A DNA stretch of 64,000 nucleotides, taken from NCBI GenBank assembly GCA_038380435.1, contig JAWZYU010000028.1, positions 27,636,201 to 27,700,200 on the forward strand, written 5' to 3'. The translations under genes were made by a program, and so were the position numbers. Positions 22,503 through 33,692 of this stretch are shown one piece after another. Origin of the DNA: Ryuthela nishihirai. Taxonomy: Eukaryota; Arthropoda; Arachnida; Araneae; Heptathelidae. The first letter of the stretch is position 1. The number at the start of each line of letters is the position of its first letter. A model generated the notes under the pieces. The model was given only the letters and a program-made list of their open reading frames with translations, was not told where the DNA came from and made no database searches.

Positions 22503-22826
22503 ATTGGGTTGTTTTACCTCTGAGTGGTACTTTTTTTGCACAGAATGGGCTAAATGGCCAGGTCATAAGTACCCCGAAGCTCAGAGAAGCTCGATGGGGG
22601 AGGGAACCCACTGCACAGCTGTTAGGAGACAGATAGTAGTCTCCCATCACGGTTTTCCATCTGACGGACGCCGGCCTTTCCAAGCCCATCGATGTCACAT
22701 ACTGACATAGGGCAGGGCGGGGAGTTTAGCGGAGATAAATCTCAATGTGGCCCAGCTGGGACTCGAACCTGGGAACTGCAGATTACGAGCCTGGTGCACT
22801 ACCGACTGAACCACTCCCACCCCCAC
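22503..22826 (-). repeat. SINE-A, slightly shortened
   Basis: The motif order from tail complement to tRNA head is present. Part of the central body (around GTGCACGTTAAAGAACACG) is deleted between 22645 and 22660. Confidence 0.8.
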
Positions 22827-23115
22827 TTTTTTGTAATCCATGGGATAAATTATAATGTCACAATGACCCAAAGAGCTCAGAGAAAGTTGAGGAAGGGAAT
22901 TCAGTAGACAGAGGGAAAACTATCGTCAAGGGCATTCATAATATTCTTAAACATGTACAGGTTATGACTCTCAGGAACTTGGACCATGACTTAACATAAC
23001 ATGTGACGAACGGCAGTCTTTCCTAGCCCGTCAGTGAGAGTTAGAAGTCATCTATCTCAAAACTGGACAGTTGGAACACGAACCTGGGAACTGCAGATTA
23101 CGAGTTTGGAGCGGC
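22827..23115 (-). repeat. SINE-A, highly diverged, tandem to the previous copy
   Basis: The series ATCCATGGGATAAAT, CTCAGAGAAAGTTGAGG, TTCTTAAACATGTACAGG and AACCTGGGAACTGCAGATTA keeps SINE-A order but is heavily mutated. It is an older insertion than its neighbour. Confidence 0.6.
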
Positions 23116-23587
23116 CCCTAATGAGCAAAATATATATAAGAAGAGCAAACACTTGCACTTCTTATAGCCAGTAAAAACGTTATGTCAATTCTTTACATAT
23201 TTTCGTATAAATACAAATCACTATTTTACTTAAACTGGTTTACAGTGATATTTTGGACTTTCAATGTTAGAGACATTTGAGCAAAAATCGAGGATAACAA
23301 TAATTGAATTGCTAAAATTTGTAGATGAAAGTGGAGAAAATATACTTTCGTCTGCTTTTTCTCTGGATCTTTCTTGGAAATCATATCTAAATTTATGACT
23401 CCTATTTAAAGAGAAGAAACTATTTTTTAAAAGCGTTATATTTAACTTCATCAATTCTATCAGCAATGAACATCGATTTCTTTAAATAACTGGGAAAAAA
23501 TATAAATAATAAGATTTAAAAGGAAACTTAGTAAGCACTTCATAACTATAATCAGTATCAAAGTTTATTGTTTTCTAAGATTTTTGG

Positions 23588-23935
23588 CTGTTTTGCTTCA
23601 GAGCCGCGCTTTTTGCACACAATGGGCTAAATGGAAAGGTCACGAGAATCGAAGGGCTCAGGGAAATTTAGAGATTGGGGAATCCACTGGACTGTTGTTA
23701 GGAGACGAATGAAAGCCTCCTGTCAAGGTCATCCAGAGTGTTCTTTAACGTGAATAGAATATGACTCTTCTGCGCACACCCCATACTACGAAGGTCAGCC
23801 TTTCCAAGCCAATTATTCCCCTCTCTCATCGATGGGAAGGTAGGGGATTAATACGAATAAATCACAACCCTGGCCCACTTAGGACTTTGATGGGAACAGA
23901 TGGTACCTGCTAATTACGATGGAGAGAAGTGTTGC
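23588..23935 (-). repeat. SINE-A, diverged
   Basis: Recognised by GCACACAATGGGCTAAATGG, GTTCTTTAACGTGAATAG and TACCTGCTAATTACGA in order. The tRNA head is poorly conserved. Confidence 0.6.
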
Positions 23936-23948
23936 GTACTATCACACA

Positions 23949-24100
23949 TTATCATCATCATGATTCTCAAGCAGTCGTGGGCTACGGAGGTCAGCCAGAC
24001 CGTGAAATTTAGTTCAAGCACATTTTCTGCATCTGGCCACTGCACACCAATTCTAACAAGGTCCTGATTGACATTGTCTTCACCTTACTATTCTCGACCC
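23949..24100 (-). repeat. RTE 3'-end fragment
   Basis: The ATCATCATCATGATTCTCAAG tail and the following GCAGTCGTGGGCTACGGAGG and CATCTGGCCACTGCACAC match the complement of the RTE 3' end (10040-10120). It is severely 5'-truncated. Confidence 0.75.
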
Positions 24101-24218
24101 CGAAAGGTGAGGGAAATTTGAAAGAGGGGTGTGTGTCGATGTCAGCGAGTCATGAATGAAACGAATGCTCATGACTTAGAGAGTGACATTGGGAGTAAAG
24201 CAATTCCTTCCTCTAAGG

Positions 24219-24699
24219 CAGTGATTCTCAACCTTTTATGCTTCACGTACCCCCTGGAAATGTGTATGTAACTGGCGTACCCTTTGTATAGATAGATAAA
24301 ACTATAGTTATAGTATAACAATGGGAATAAAATAAAACATAAAAGTCGATTACCCAGTAAAATGTTTATAATTTTATAAGATTTGTTAAATTGTTTGTGT
24401 CTTTTTTTGTGTTTATCGATATATGTAATTTATGAATACAAAATTTAATGTATATATATATATACATTAAATTGTTGTATATATATATACATTAATTATT
24501 AAATGTATATATATATATACATTTAATATTATTGTTTCATTATACATTAAATTTTGTATTCATAAATTACATATATCAATAAACACAAAAAAATGACACA
24601 AACAATTTAACAAATCTTATAAAATTATAAACATTTTACTGAGTAATCGACTTTTGAGTGCTAACGGCGTACCGCAAAAATTTTTACCGCGTACCCCTA
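24219..24699 (+). mobile_element. hAT-type MITE, copy 3, with long internal palindrome
   Basis: Ends match copies 1 and 2 (CAGTGATTCTCAACCTTTTA ... CGTACCCCTA). Flanks CTCTAAGG (24211-24218) and CACTAAGG (24700-24707) match 7 of 8. Unlike the other copies it holds an internal inverted repeat at about 24333-24652 (AAAAGTCGATTACCCAGTAA versus its complement) centred on (TA)n stretches. It looks like a hairpin-forming derivative. Confidence 0.78.
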
Positions 24700-24707
24700 C
24701 ACTAAGG

Positions 24708-25124
24708 AATGGGAAATATGGTGTTTCTGTTAACAATGTCTCCTTTAAAGTTGCCCCTAAAAAGAAAAAAAAAAATGCATAAATGAATTCCAAAGCAATT
24801 CAAATTAAATTTATTTTCCTATATGTGTTCTTAAAGGTAAAAATAGAAGAAATTAAACATTATGCCAATGATTATATTTTTTATTCAATTCATATAGACA
24901 TCGAAGGAAGACGTCCTCAAAATCCGTTTCTTTTCTGTGAAAATGGAGCAATTGAGCCTAAGACACTGCGCATTGCGCATCGAAGAGTCTCATAAATCAT
25001 TGGTTGATTTGAGGTTTCTCAGTCATTTGAAAATGAACCAATGGTCTTTGATGCAGAAATCATTGGCTGATATAAAATAACTGATAGCTCATTCAAACCT
25101 GTGGCTTATGAGAATATTTGATGG
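24708..25124. other. No gene recognised between hAT-type elements
   Basis: A 70-codon open frame at 24783-24995 has no recognisable motif or splice context. Nothing else was seen. Confidence 0.4.
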
Positions 25125-25989
25125 GTCTAATGCAGTGATTCCCAACCTTTTCTGGACCATCGCCCCCTTTAGAAGAGAACAAAAATTTCAACGCCCCCCT
25201 AGTACATAATGGTTAATTTTATGTGAAATATTAAAATATTGTTGCATATTATCTGTACCTAATTTATCTGTTTGTATTTCTATTAAAAGTCATAAAGCAG
25301 TAATTAATAAAACGACAACCAAATGTACAATAAAATTGTTTATTAAAATTTTAAAAATAAACACAGAATCAATAAGAAATAAAAAATAATGCGATAAACA
25401 CAAAACTAATAATAAATAAAAAAATTAATGAGATGGTTGAGGCTGGTGGAGTGTTAACAATTTGTTAATGTCGGGTTCCAATTTCGTTAACATCAATCGC
25501 AGATCGCCACGTTCAGTGATGTGTAGTCTGTTCCTCTTCTTTGACAGTAAATTAGCTACTGCACTGAATCCACGCTCAGCCATATAGGACGAAGGAAATG
25601 CGATTAAAAACTTCTGTACTATTGCCCACAATCCAGGGTAGAGAACTGGTATTGATTTTTGAAGCCAGAACTCTTGGTATCCATGTTTGAATTTTACTTT
25701 GAGTGCTTCGTTAGTCGTGAGTTCTAAGAGTTCCTCTTCCAAATTTGATGATTCTTCAGTATCTGTGTTTGCGAAAGGATCTAAAACCCAACTCGGTATA
25801 TTCATGTTTAAAACATATTGGAAACGCTCCGTAAAATCAACATGAAGAACTTCCAAGTGTTGGCAGTAAGTAAGTAAATCTTCCGGTTTTGCAGAGACTA
25901 CTGATAATGTGGGAAAGTGGTTGTATTCACCTCTACCCTAGATTTCGTTTGAATAGAAGAAGTTTTCCCGCAAAAGCAGCTATTAATTT

Positions 25990-26122
25990 CACCTCATCAC
26001 CTTTCAATTGTAAATTAAGTTCATTAGTTTTAATTAAATTCAACTCATCACCTTTCAATTGTAAATTAAGTTCATTAGTTTTAATTAAATTCAACTCATC
26101 ACCTTTCAATTGTAAATTAACA
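25990..26122 (-). repeat. 51-bp in-frame tandem repeat inside the hAT-2 transposase
   Basis: Two and a half copies of a 51-base unit encode LNLQLKGDELNLIKTNE repeated head to tail. The period is divisible by three, so the frame is kept. Confidence 0.85.
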
Positions 26123-26464
26123 TGATTAAATATTTTAAACAGGTCTGTCAAATAAGCGATGTCTTTTTTGACGTAATCAGGTTTTCGCGCAATTTTTCGT
26201 CTCTGTCTTCAAGAAAGTCCAGTACTGAGTTAAATAGATTGAAAAAGCGATTCAGACAAACACCTTTAGAGAGCCAACGTACTTCTGTGTGCAGCAGCAA
26301 GCGATTGTAATCTTTATCATTTTCATTACAAAGCTTACCAAATAATCGGTCATTCAATGAATTGCTTCTAATCTTATTGATTGCTTTAATAACGTAATGG
26401 AGCGACGTATGCAGACGTTCATTCAAATTTTTTGCAACCAAATGCTGACGATGAATAATACAAT

Positions 26465-29318
26465 GGTAGCTAGGTAGTCACTGGAAGGAGAGCTATACAC
26501 AAATCCCCTGTGATGATGCGTAGAACCGGCCAGGCCTAGCACCTAATGTCCGACCCCGCCTTCTCGTGGTGCAGACCGTTAGTACCTTTCAAAAGAGATA
26601 CTCTATTGTGGAAGTGAACGGAAGGGGAGGGCTGCCAGATTAGTGTGGCCTACTGATCTGGACAACTATGGCTACTTTTCTTTTTTTCTACCCTGCTGAG
26701 GAGTGGTCAACCACACAGGGTCCCGGTGCTGACCATATAGACCCACTGGACTGGACAGATATATGGCTCTGAGCTTGATTATGGATCCTGATTTTGCTGC
26801 ACTGGTGGGCTTCTGTGGAGGGATAATCTTCCGCTGTGTTTTCTGTTTGTTTGTGGGTTGACAGCCCCAAGTGAATAGATTCACAGGATATGTTTATCAG
26901 CTGGTGGATAATTCTGAGCAGAGGTCATCGCAGGCACCTGAACTCTTTGCTTCTATTGGCATCGTCAAATTCTACATTGGAGGAAGTCTTCCAGTGTAGA
27001 TGGCTTCAGCCTTTAGTAGTGGGGGAACGGGTCTTTGCCCCATGTCTGCGATTAGGGGGCTGTTTGATATTGTCGGCATTACCTCTTTCAATAAACATAG
27101 TTTCTTTAAACGTCCCACTAACCATTTTCTCTCCATAGGTAGTTGGAATGTGAGGACTCTGCACAGAGCTTTTTCTCTTGATTTCCTCACACAAGAATTC
27201 CACCACAAGAATCCACATTTAGATATTCTCGGCTTGCAAGAGACCAGATGGACAGATAAAGGTCAGATTCTTAAAAATAATTTTAAAATTCTCGTTTCAG
27301 GGAGGGACGACAATAAGCATCACCAAGGCGTGGGTCTGCTTCTCAGCAGACACGCTAGTGATGCTCTTCTAGGCTATGAGTGCATTAATGAAAGGTTTCT
27401 TACAGCAAAATTTCAGACAAGCGTTAAAGACTTGAACGTTATCTGCTGTTATGCCCCCACTGAGGATGCCGATGAGGATGAGAAGGATAGGTTTTATGGA
27501 CAACTTCAGGATATTTTGAATTCTGTCAAGAAAGGAGAAATTACCCTTGTTCTCGGTGACTTCAATGCCAAAGTTGGTACTGACTCTGACCTTTGGGGAG
27601 GAGTAATAGGCCCTTTTGGTATTGGTAGCTGCAATGGCAATGGGCAACGTCTCCTGCAGGTAAGTAAACTCAATGGATTCAGAATAACTAACACTTATTA
27701 CAAACACCGCGACATACATAAGTACACCTGGACTATGTATGTCGCGGTGTTTGTAATAACTACTATATGGACTATCTATAGTTGCATATTCTTATGCAAC
27801 TATAGATGCATAAGAATATGATTGATTATATATTAATTAACAGCAAATGGGCTAGTTCTGTTAGGAATACCAGGTCATATAGGGGAGCTGAAATTGGATC
27901 TGATCATTATCTTGTTAAAAGTGTCTTGCAACTTAAACTTAAAAAGTGTTGTGCTAGGGTTAAAAAATTTGCTTTTAATACTGAAGCTCTGAAAGACCCA
28001 GTTATAGCCAAAGCTTACCATGATAGGTTACTTAGTCATTATGACAGTCATGGTATGCTTACTACTGAAGTTGAGGAAGAATGGGATCATTTTAAACAGG
28101 CTTTTTTGGACACTAACAGTACTCTTTTAGGAAAAAAGGAACAGAAGAGACAGAATTATCTGAGTGATAAGGCACTTGAGCTTATTTCGGAAAGAAAGAA
28201 CTGCAGGAATGTCCTTAATCAATACCCTACTAGTACTAATTGAAAGCATTACAGAGAGCTTAATAAACATGTAAAGGATCAGTTAGCTGCTGATAAGCAT
28301 CTTTGGCTTGATGGCTTGGCTGACAAAGCCGAGGAAGCAGATAGACAGCACAACAGCAGAGAGCTGTACCAGATAGTTAATGTTTTGTGTGGTAGAAAAC
28401 GAACAGGTATACAGGGATTGAAGAAAAAACAAGGTAAGGCTATAGAAGGTGAGAATTCTGTCATTTCTAGGTGGGCTGAGCATTTCAGTGATGTTCTAAA
28501 CAATGTGGTTAGTTCTACTCCCATTGTTTGCAGTGATGATAGATGCATTGCGGGCTTTAATGTTGGCCCTATAACACAATCTGAAGTTATTTTGGCTATT
28601 CCTAAACTTAAACTTCATAATTCCCCAAGGGTAGATGAAATTACTACGGAAATACTTAGAGCTGGGAATGTTTCGGTTACCACTTGGATAACTGAAATTT
28701 TGAATATCTTTTATAATAAAGACATGATCCCTATGGATTTTACCAGAGCTATTATTATTACTATTTTCAAAAAAGGTGATCGCAGTTCTTGTGATAACTA
28801 TAGGGGTATCAGCCTACTCTCTGTTCCAGGTAAAGTTCTTTCCATGATTGTGCTTAATAGAATTAAGAATCAGGTTGACAGTCAATTGCGTGATGAACAA
28901 TGTGGCTTCAGAAGTGGTAGGGGATGTGTGGATCAGATATTTTCACTTAGGAAAGATTCTTGAGAAATGTTTAGAGTTTCCGAAAACTTTGGTTGCTAGC
29001 TTTGTTGATTTCAAAAAGGCTTTCGACTCTGTTGATCGTCATAATTTGTGGTTGATCATGGGAGATCATATGGTATACCAGACAAGTTAGTTACCATAAT
29101 GAAAGCTCTCTATAATAACACTGAGTCATGTGTGAGAGTTGGTAAGGCTTGTAGCAATTGGTTTAGCATTACTTCTGGTGTTCGACAAGGGTGCATTCTG
29201 TCTCCTTTTCTCTGATGAACTGAGAAGTAAAAAGTTCTGAGAACTAAATTGCAAGGTCTGGTTGGATCTCCGTAGCCCATGGCTGCTTGAGGATTATGAT
29301 GATGATGATGACAGCGAG
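26465..29318 (+). mobile_element. RTE-clade LINE copy 2, with internal deletion
   Basis: It starts with about 500 bases of 5' leader that copy 1 lacks. It then has the endonuclease and half of the reverse transcriptase, and ends with the (GAT)n tail near 29295-29312. Relative to copy 1, roughly 830 bases are missing after TCTCCTTTTCTCT (29213), removing the YADD block and most of the C-terminus. It lies within hAT-2 in opposite orientation. Confidence 0.88.
27000..29215 (+). pseudogene. RTE endonuclease-reverse transcriptase remnant, copy 2
   Basis: The N-terminal APE-like endonuclease is clear: LSIGSWNVRTL, LGLQETRWTDKG (catalytic glutamate), CYAPTEDADEDEK and LVLGDFNAKVG (catalytic DFN). 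An inverted-duplication scar replaces about 30 bases at 27730-27806, just after DIHKYTW, and shifts the frame. The frame reopens at IDYILINSKW. A stop follows NQYPTSTN at 28241, and a frameshift lies near 28950. The reverse transcriptase reaches FVDFKKAFDSVD and SGVRQGCILSPFL and is then truncated. Together, copies 1 and 2 show the family's domain order: endonuclease, linker, RT, C-terminal domain. Confidence 0.87.
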
Positions 29319-30639
29319 TACATTTGGTACTGCTTGTTTCAAATGCGCTATGAAACCCTTATGTCATTGCTGGAGCACCATCAGTAGCAGCATACAAAAG
29401 ATTGCAAATAGGAATTTCTTCCTCTTGAAAAAACTCTTGCATGGTATTAAATATAGATTCTCCCTTTGTATCAGATTCCAAATTTTCAGCAAATAATAAC
29501 TCTTCATGAAATTTTTTCTTCTTTTATAAATCGTACGTATGATAAGAATAGAGATTCGTTATTTGGTAGAGTTGATTCATCGAGATGAATGGAAAATTTG
29601 CAAGTCTTTAAGTAATCACATAATAATATTTCAACGTCTTTTGTCATTTCATCTATTCTTCTTTGAACTGAATTATTACTGAGAGGAATTTTTTGATGAT
29701 ATCTGACGGTGACTTATGATGAAGAACAGTTTTTAATATCTCTTTGACTGCCGGCAAAATTAATTCCTCGCCAATTGTGTGTGGTTTTCCTGCTTTTGCG
29801 ATTAACAATGAAACGTTATATGAGGTTCGTAGTCCATCATCATCTTGTTTAGAAGACGACGCAAAAAGGTTTGTCATAGTTGGCTGTTTTAAATATTGCT
29901 CTTCCAGTTCTTGAAAATAGGATAAATCTTTGTTCTTCTTATCAACATGCATTTTATTTAAATGCTCTTGTAGCCTAGAAGGTTTCGTAGCTTCATTTGA
30001 AAAAACTTTTAGGCTAATTAAACACATAGGTAATGATTGGTTTGTAGGAGAGTACGTAAATCCATATTTCAAATACTCAATACTGTAGTGCCGGCATTTC
30101 TTTTTAGATGTAGATTCAGACATTTTCAAATACAAATTAACTTCTCAACAGATTTATAGATAGTTATAAAAATAATGCTTATAATGACTTCTAACACTTA
30201 TCACTCACGACTATTTATCACGGCGAAGCACATAAAAATAATGAAACATTCCTAGATCTATCGCTTTTATAGATTTGGTTTTGTGCACGCATTAACTTGT
30301 ATGTTTGCGATGCCGGTGCACTTGATCAGTAAACAAGTCATTTCAAGCTCCCATATTCTTGTCGAAACATGTTAAATTGCATGAACCGCGTGTTTGCCTA
30401 CCAACTTGCAAGGACTTGTCACCGTCAGTCTATTCTAAACTAAAACAAATTAGGTATAGGTATATCTAATGCTAATTTAAAAATGCTTGTTAACGCGATA
30501 ACAATAAGATAATTTACATAGCTAGATAAAATATTTATTCATGAAAACAGGTATTTTCAAAATATTTTATTATATTAAAAATAATTATAAAAAAAATATT
30601 AAATATAATAAATTTATTATTATTTTATTATTATTGCAT

Positions 30640-31140
30640 CAAGGTTGATTTGCCTATCAGGACGGACACACATGTCCAACATAATAAGCCTGATATAGTA
30701 GTGCATCTTAAGGTATTGAGTGAGATTACAATTATTGAAGTAGGAATAACATCTCAGGATAACCTGCAGACAGTAGAGGTTGAAAAGAAGAGGAAGTATG
30801 ATCTGTTGGCTAATGAGCCTAATTCACAAGTATAATGTTAATATTATACCTTATGTTCTGACGTGGGATGGTATTCTAACTACGTACCATAAAGCATACT
30901 CAAAGCGACTTGGAGTGGGAAAACATATTGAAGCTTATATTCAATCTGTGATCTTGAAGAGAACTTTTGAGAGCATCTCAGTCGACTTCAGACGTACCAG
31001 TACGCTAGTAGGCGGTAGCAGGGAACTTATTGTCCAAGCTGCAGTTGAAAAGCTGTACATGACGGATGAGGTAGTGGATGACCAGAATCACCAGGAAGAC
31101 ACCACAGAATAGAAGAGATAAAAAGGTTGTCACAGAAAAT
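30640..31140 (+). pseudogene. 3' end of an R2/R4-type LINE (restriction-like endonuclease)
   Basis: Frames at 30650-30835 and 30780-31112 read NKPDIVVHLK ... EITIIEVGITSQDNLQTVEV. With a frameshift near 30830 this continues NIIPYVLTWDGILTTYHKAY. The PD...E-V-x pattern fits the PD-(D/E)XK restriction-like endonuclease that site-specific LINEs (R2, R4/Dong, NeSL groups) carry after the RT. It ends in a TTTATTTATTTATTTGA tail and is strongly 5'-truncated. The exact clade is inferred. Confidence 0.55.
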
Positions 31141-31349
31141 TCCATAAATTTATTTATTTATTTGACCGCCCCTCTTGACTGCCTCAACGCCTCCCATTTG
31201 CCTCTGGATCAGCTACCGTCCCCCATGGAAGGCTCCAGCGCCCACTGGGGGGGCGGTATCGCCCCCGTTGGGAATCTATGGTCTAATGCGTAGTCTCGTT
31301 CACTTCCATGAACTGTTCATTCCTGTTGTTAATCATGTACGTACACAGT

Positions 31350-31495
31350 TCCCCAGGAGCAAAAGACTATGGAGGTTCAACTAGACTGTGCAATTTAGTT
31401 CTTCCACATACATCTTTTCCGAACTACTGTTGTTGTATTGGCCACTGCAAGCCAATTCTAACAAGGACGGGTTGCGTTACCTATACACATATATA
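31350..31495 (-). repeat. RTE 3' fragment, part 1
   Basis: Matches the complement of the RTE 3' end (ACTATGGAGGTTCAACTAGA, TTGGCCACTGCAAGCCAATT, CTAACAAGGACGGG). It continues after the SINE pieces at about 31993-32230. Confidence 0.7.
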
Positions 31496-31504
31496 CAAAG
31501 ATCC

Positions 31505-31992
31505 CATGATCTCCATGGACTCAGACAAGGTTGGGTGGAGGGGATCCACAGGACAGCTGTTAGGAGACAGATGGTAGTCTCTCTTCAAAGCCATACAGCT
31601 TTGTTCTATAGCGTGCACAGGGTATGCGACCTTCGGGTTGTTTTACCTCTGAGCGGCCTTTTTTTTCTGCACACAATGGGTTAAATGGCCAGGTCACAAA
31701 GACCACTAAGGTTCAGAGAAAGGGGACACACTGGAATAGCTTTTGGGAGGCAGATTGTAGTCTCCCGTCAAGGCCATCCAGCATGGTCTTTACCTGCACA
31801 GGGTATGGCTCTCCTGCACACGGGGCCACGGCTTAACGTCCCATCCGACACACGGCGGCCTTTTCATGCCCATCGATTTCCTCCACTGACCGTGGGCAGG
31901 AAGGGAAGTTATTGCAGAGATATATCTCAAAACTGACCCAGATGAGCCTGTTGTGCTTCCGACTGAGCTGCCCCCCCCCCCCCCCCCAACAA
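31505..31992 (-). repeat. Two SINE-A copies (one truncated) inserted in an RTE remnant, with poly-C
   Basis: Positions 31505-31630 repeat the central body (GGGATCCACAGGACAGCTGT ... GTGCACAGGGTATG). A second, nearly complete copy begins GGGTTGTTTTACCTCTGAGC at about 31636 and ends in a run of 17 cytosines (31971-31987) where the head's CCCCCGCCCC end would be. Confidence 0.72.
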
Positions 31993-32230
31993 GTACGTGT
32001 TTGGCATTATCCATGCATTGCAACCGAAGTCCACATCTCTCTCTGAGAAATTTAGGCACAGTGTTCCTAGCTATATTCGCGAATCTGCAGTTATGTATGT
32101 GGTTCAGTTGAAAAATAAATATTACTATATGCTTATCTTCCTCTGAAGTTAATAATGAGTAAATTATTTCATTACTGGCATCATGGTTTACTTTGTATGT
32201 CGTATATTTCAGGGCACATGTGTTAAGCAA
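31993..32230 (-). pseudogene. RTE fragment, part 2 (C-terminal domain)
   Basis: The minus-strand frame reads NCRFANIARNTVPKFLRERC and MDNAKHVL, which aligns with NYRLANRVMNSVPKGLRKKG and ADNVKQDL of copy 1. It is the continuation of 31350-31495 across the SINE insertions. Confidence 0.7.
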
Positions 32231-32523
32231 CAGCCAGCTTTCTGTCTTCCTGGGGATATTCCGACTCTTCGGGGGTCAAGAATAGCATAAAGCCATTGAG
32301 TTTGGACCCTTTATCTCTGGTAGAGCGGAACTATTTGTCGTGTCGTCCTAATTTTTTTTGTTATTGTATTTTTATTGTATATATCTGTGTTAAGCGTATT
32401 TTTAGAGGACTCCGAAATGGGAATGTGACTCATTAGTTGTCATTCGGGACTGAGCTAGCTGTGCTCTGGGTACTGAAGAAACAGAAGTGCTTTTAATTAC
32501 TCTGCAGTAACTAGCCAGGTGAC
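32231..32523. other. No feature recognised
   Basis: No motif or open frame of interest was found. Confidence 0.4.
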
Positions 32524-32910
32524 GGAGAGTTGTTTTACCTCTAAGCGGCACTTTTTTGCACACCATGTGCTAAATGACCACGTCACAAGGACCCCGAAGG
32601 CTCAAAGAAGGTCGCGGGAGGGGACCGACTGGAACAGCTGTTGGGAGATAGATGGTACCATCCCGCCAAGGTTATCCAGCGTGTTCTTTAACGTGCACAG
32701 GGTATGGCTCTCCCGCATACGGCGCCACGGCTAAATGTCCCATCTGACGAACGGCGACTTTACCAAGCCCCTCGGTGTACCCTACTGACCGTGGGCAGGG
32801 CGGGGAGTTTTACGGAAATAAGTCTCAACGCTGACTCAGCTGGGACTCGAACCTGGGAACTGCAGATTACGAACCTGGGGCGCTACCGACTGAGCTACCC
32901 CCGCACCAAC
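32524..32910 (-). repeat. SINE-A, near full length
   Basis: The full motif order is present, from TTGTTTTACCTCTAAGCGG to the tRNA head (CTCGAACCTGGGAACTGCAG). The flanking duplication is not clear. Confidence 0.85.
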
Positions 32911-32988
32911 GGACAGTAGGCGTAAACAATGAAGATCAGACTGGGTACTTCTGGAACACAGGACTGACTGACAGCTGGCTCACTGACT

Positions 32989-33014
32989 GATCAATCAATC
33001 AATCAATCAATCGA
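32989..33014. repeat. (AATC)n microsatellite
   Basis: Six tandem AATC units precede an AT-rich stretch. Confidence 0.8.
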
Positions 33015-33204
33015 TTTTATTACATCATCATATACAATTTGCAAAGAAAATACGAGTGAATCCAAAATACACATGGTTTTTCTGGGCCACTAAAGGAAAT
33101 TAATACAAAAAAAATCAATAACGATTTATTCTCTACAAAGATCACAAACAATAAGTGTCAATTTTCCGATATATATATAAATAAATTTCTGCCATACACT
33201 TGAA

Positions 33205-33645
33205 TATTTAACATAGGTGCAACATCTTCCAAGAAAGAATCCGAAATTTGTCCTCCGAAGTGTCCTTCAACGCCAAATGGAGGTCACGCAGAGGTAAAAC
33301 TGCAATCTACGAGTGAAATGTGAAAATTGGTGTCTGGGAATGTTTTGGGTTGTACATCTCGAAAACGTTACGAAATTTCGTATCCTGAGGGTCCTTCGAG
33401 GTCAAAGGTTAAATATCGATCTACTAGCGTTAGAGAGCTGAAAATTGGCGCCTGGGAGTATTTTGAATCATAGATCAAGGAATTGTTGCGAAATTTTGAA
33501 TGAGGTGGGTCTTTGAGGTCAAAGGTCAAATTTAATGTACTGATTCTGGAGAGCTAAAAATTGGTGAAGAGGGCTATTTCGGGTAATGCAGCTCAGAAAT
33601 GAGAGGAAGTTTCAGATCTGTTGTCACGTTCCAGGTCAAATAGGG
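33205..33645. repeat. Diverged tandem repeat, period about 117 bp
   Basis: Nearly four copies of a unit with TGAAAATTGGNGNCTGGGA, then a GAAATTT word, then GGTCNTTNGAGGTCAAAGGT and TAAAT. The first word recurs at about 33320, 33439 and 33554. No coding frame persists across units. Confidence 0.72.
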
Positions 33646-33692
33646 GTCGGAGTGACAGGCTAGATAAGGGTCGGAGTGACAGGCTAGATATT
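33640..33692. repeat. 27-bp direct duplication
   Basis: GGGTCGGAGTGACAGGCTAG occurs twice in direct succession. Confidence 0.8.

Larger units (their letters stand above)
25425..30123 (-). pseudogene. hAT-2 transposase (SCAND3/ZBED5-like), interrupted by RTE
   Basis: The start codon is at 30121-30123 (MSESTSKKKCRHYSIEYLKY). A BED-type finger follows (PMCLISLKVF ... LQEHLNKMH). The catalytic core block ATDGAPAMT lies near 29358-29385 and ends in an in-frame stop. GFIAHLKQAVPNVLAV then runs into the RTE insertion and resumes as HCIIHRQHLVAKNL at about 26462-26420. The middle (TEVRWLSKG, VLDFLEDRDEKL) leads to a threefold repeat. The C-terminal hATC block is intact (AFPSSYMAERGFSAVANLLS, then KKRNRL). 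Frameshifts, the stop and the insertion make it inactive. It would have acted as a cut-and-paste transposase. Confidence 0.85.
25133..31280 (-). mobile_element. hAT-2 element, 6.1 kb with nested LINEs, perfect 8-bp TSD
   Basis: The left end CAGTGATTCCCAACC with ATCGCCCCCTTT and the right end (complement of GGGGGCGGTATCG and CGTTGGGAATC) are imperfect inverted termini. The element is flanked by GTCTAATG at 25125-25132 and 31281-31288. A minus-strand transposase is split by RTE copy 2 (about 26465-29318), and an R2/R4-like LINE tail (about 30640-31140) sits near the transposase 5' side. Without the insertions the element would be near 2.8 kb. Confidence 0.9.

Noticed and set aside
24783..24995. 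70-codon open frame before hAT-2
   Set aside because: AT-rich, no motif, and the length is within chance.
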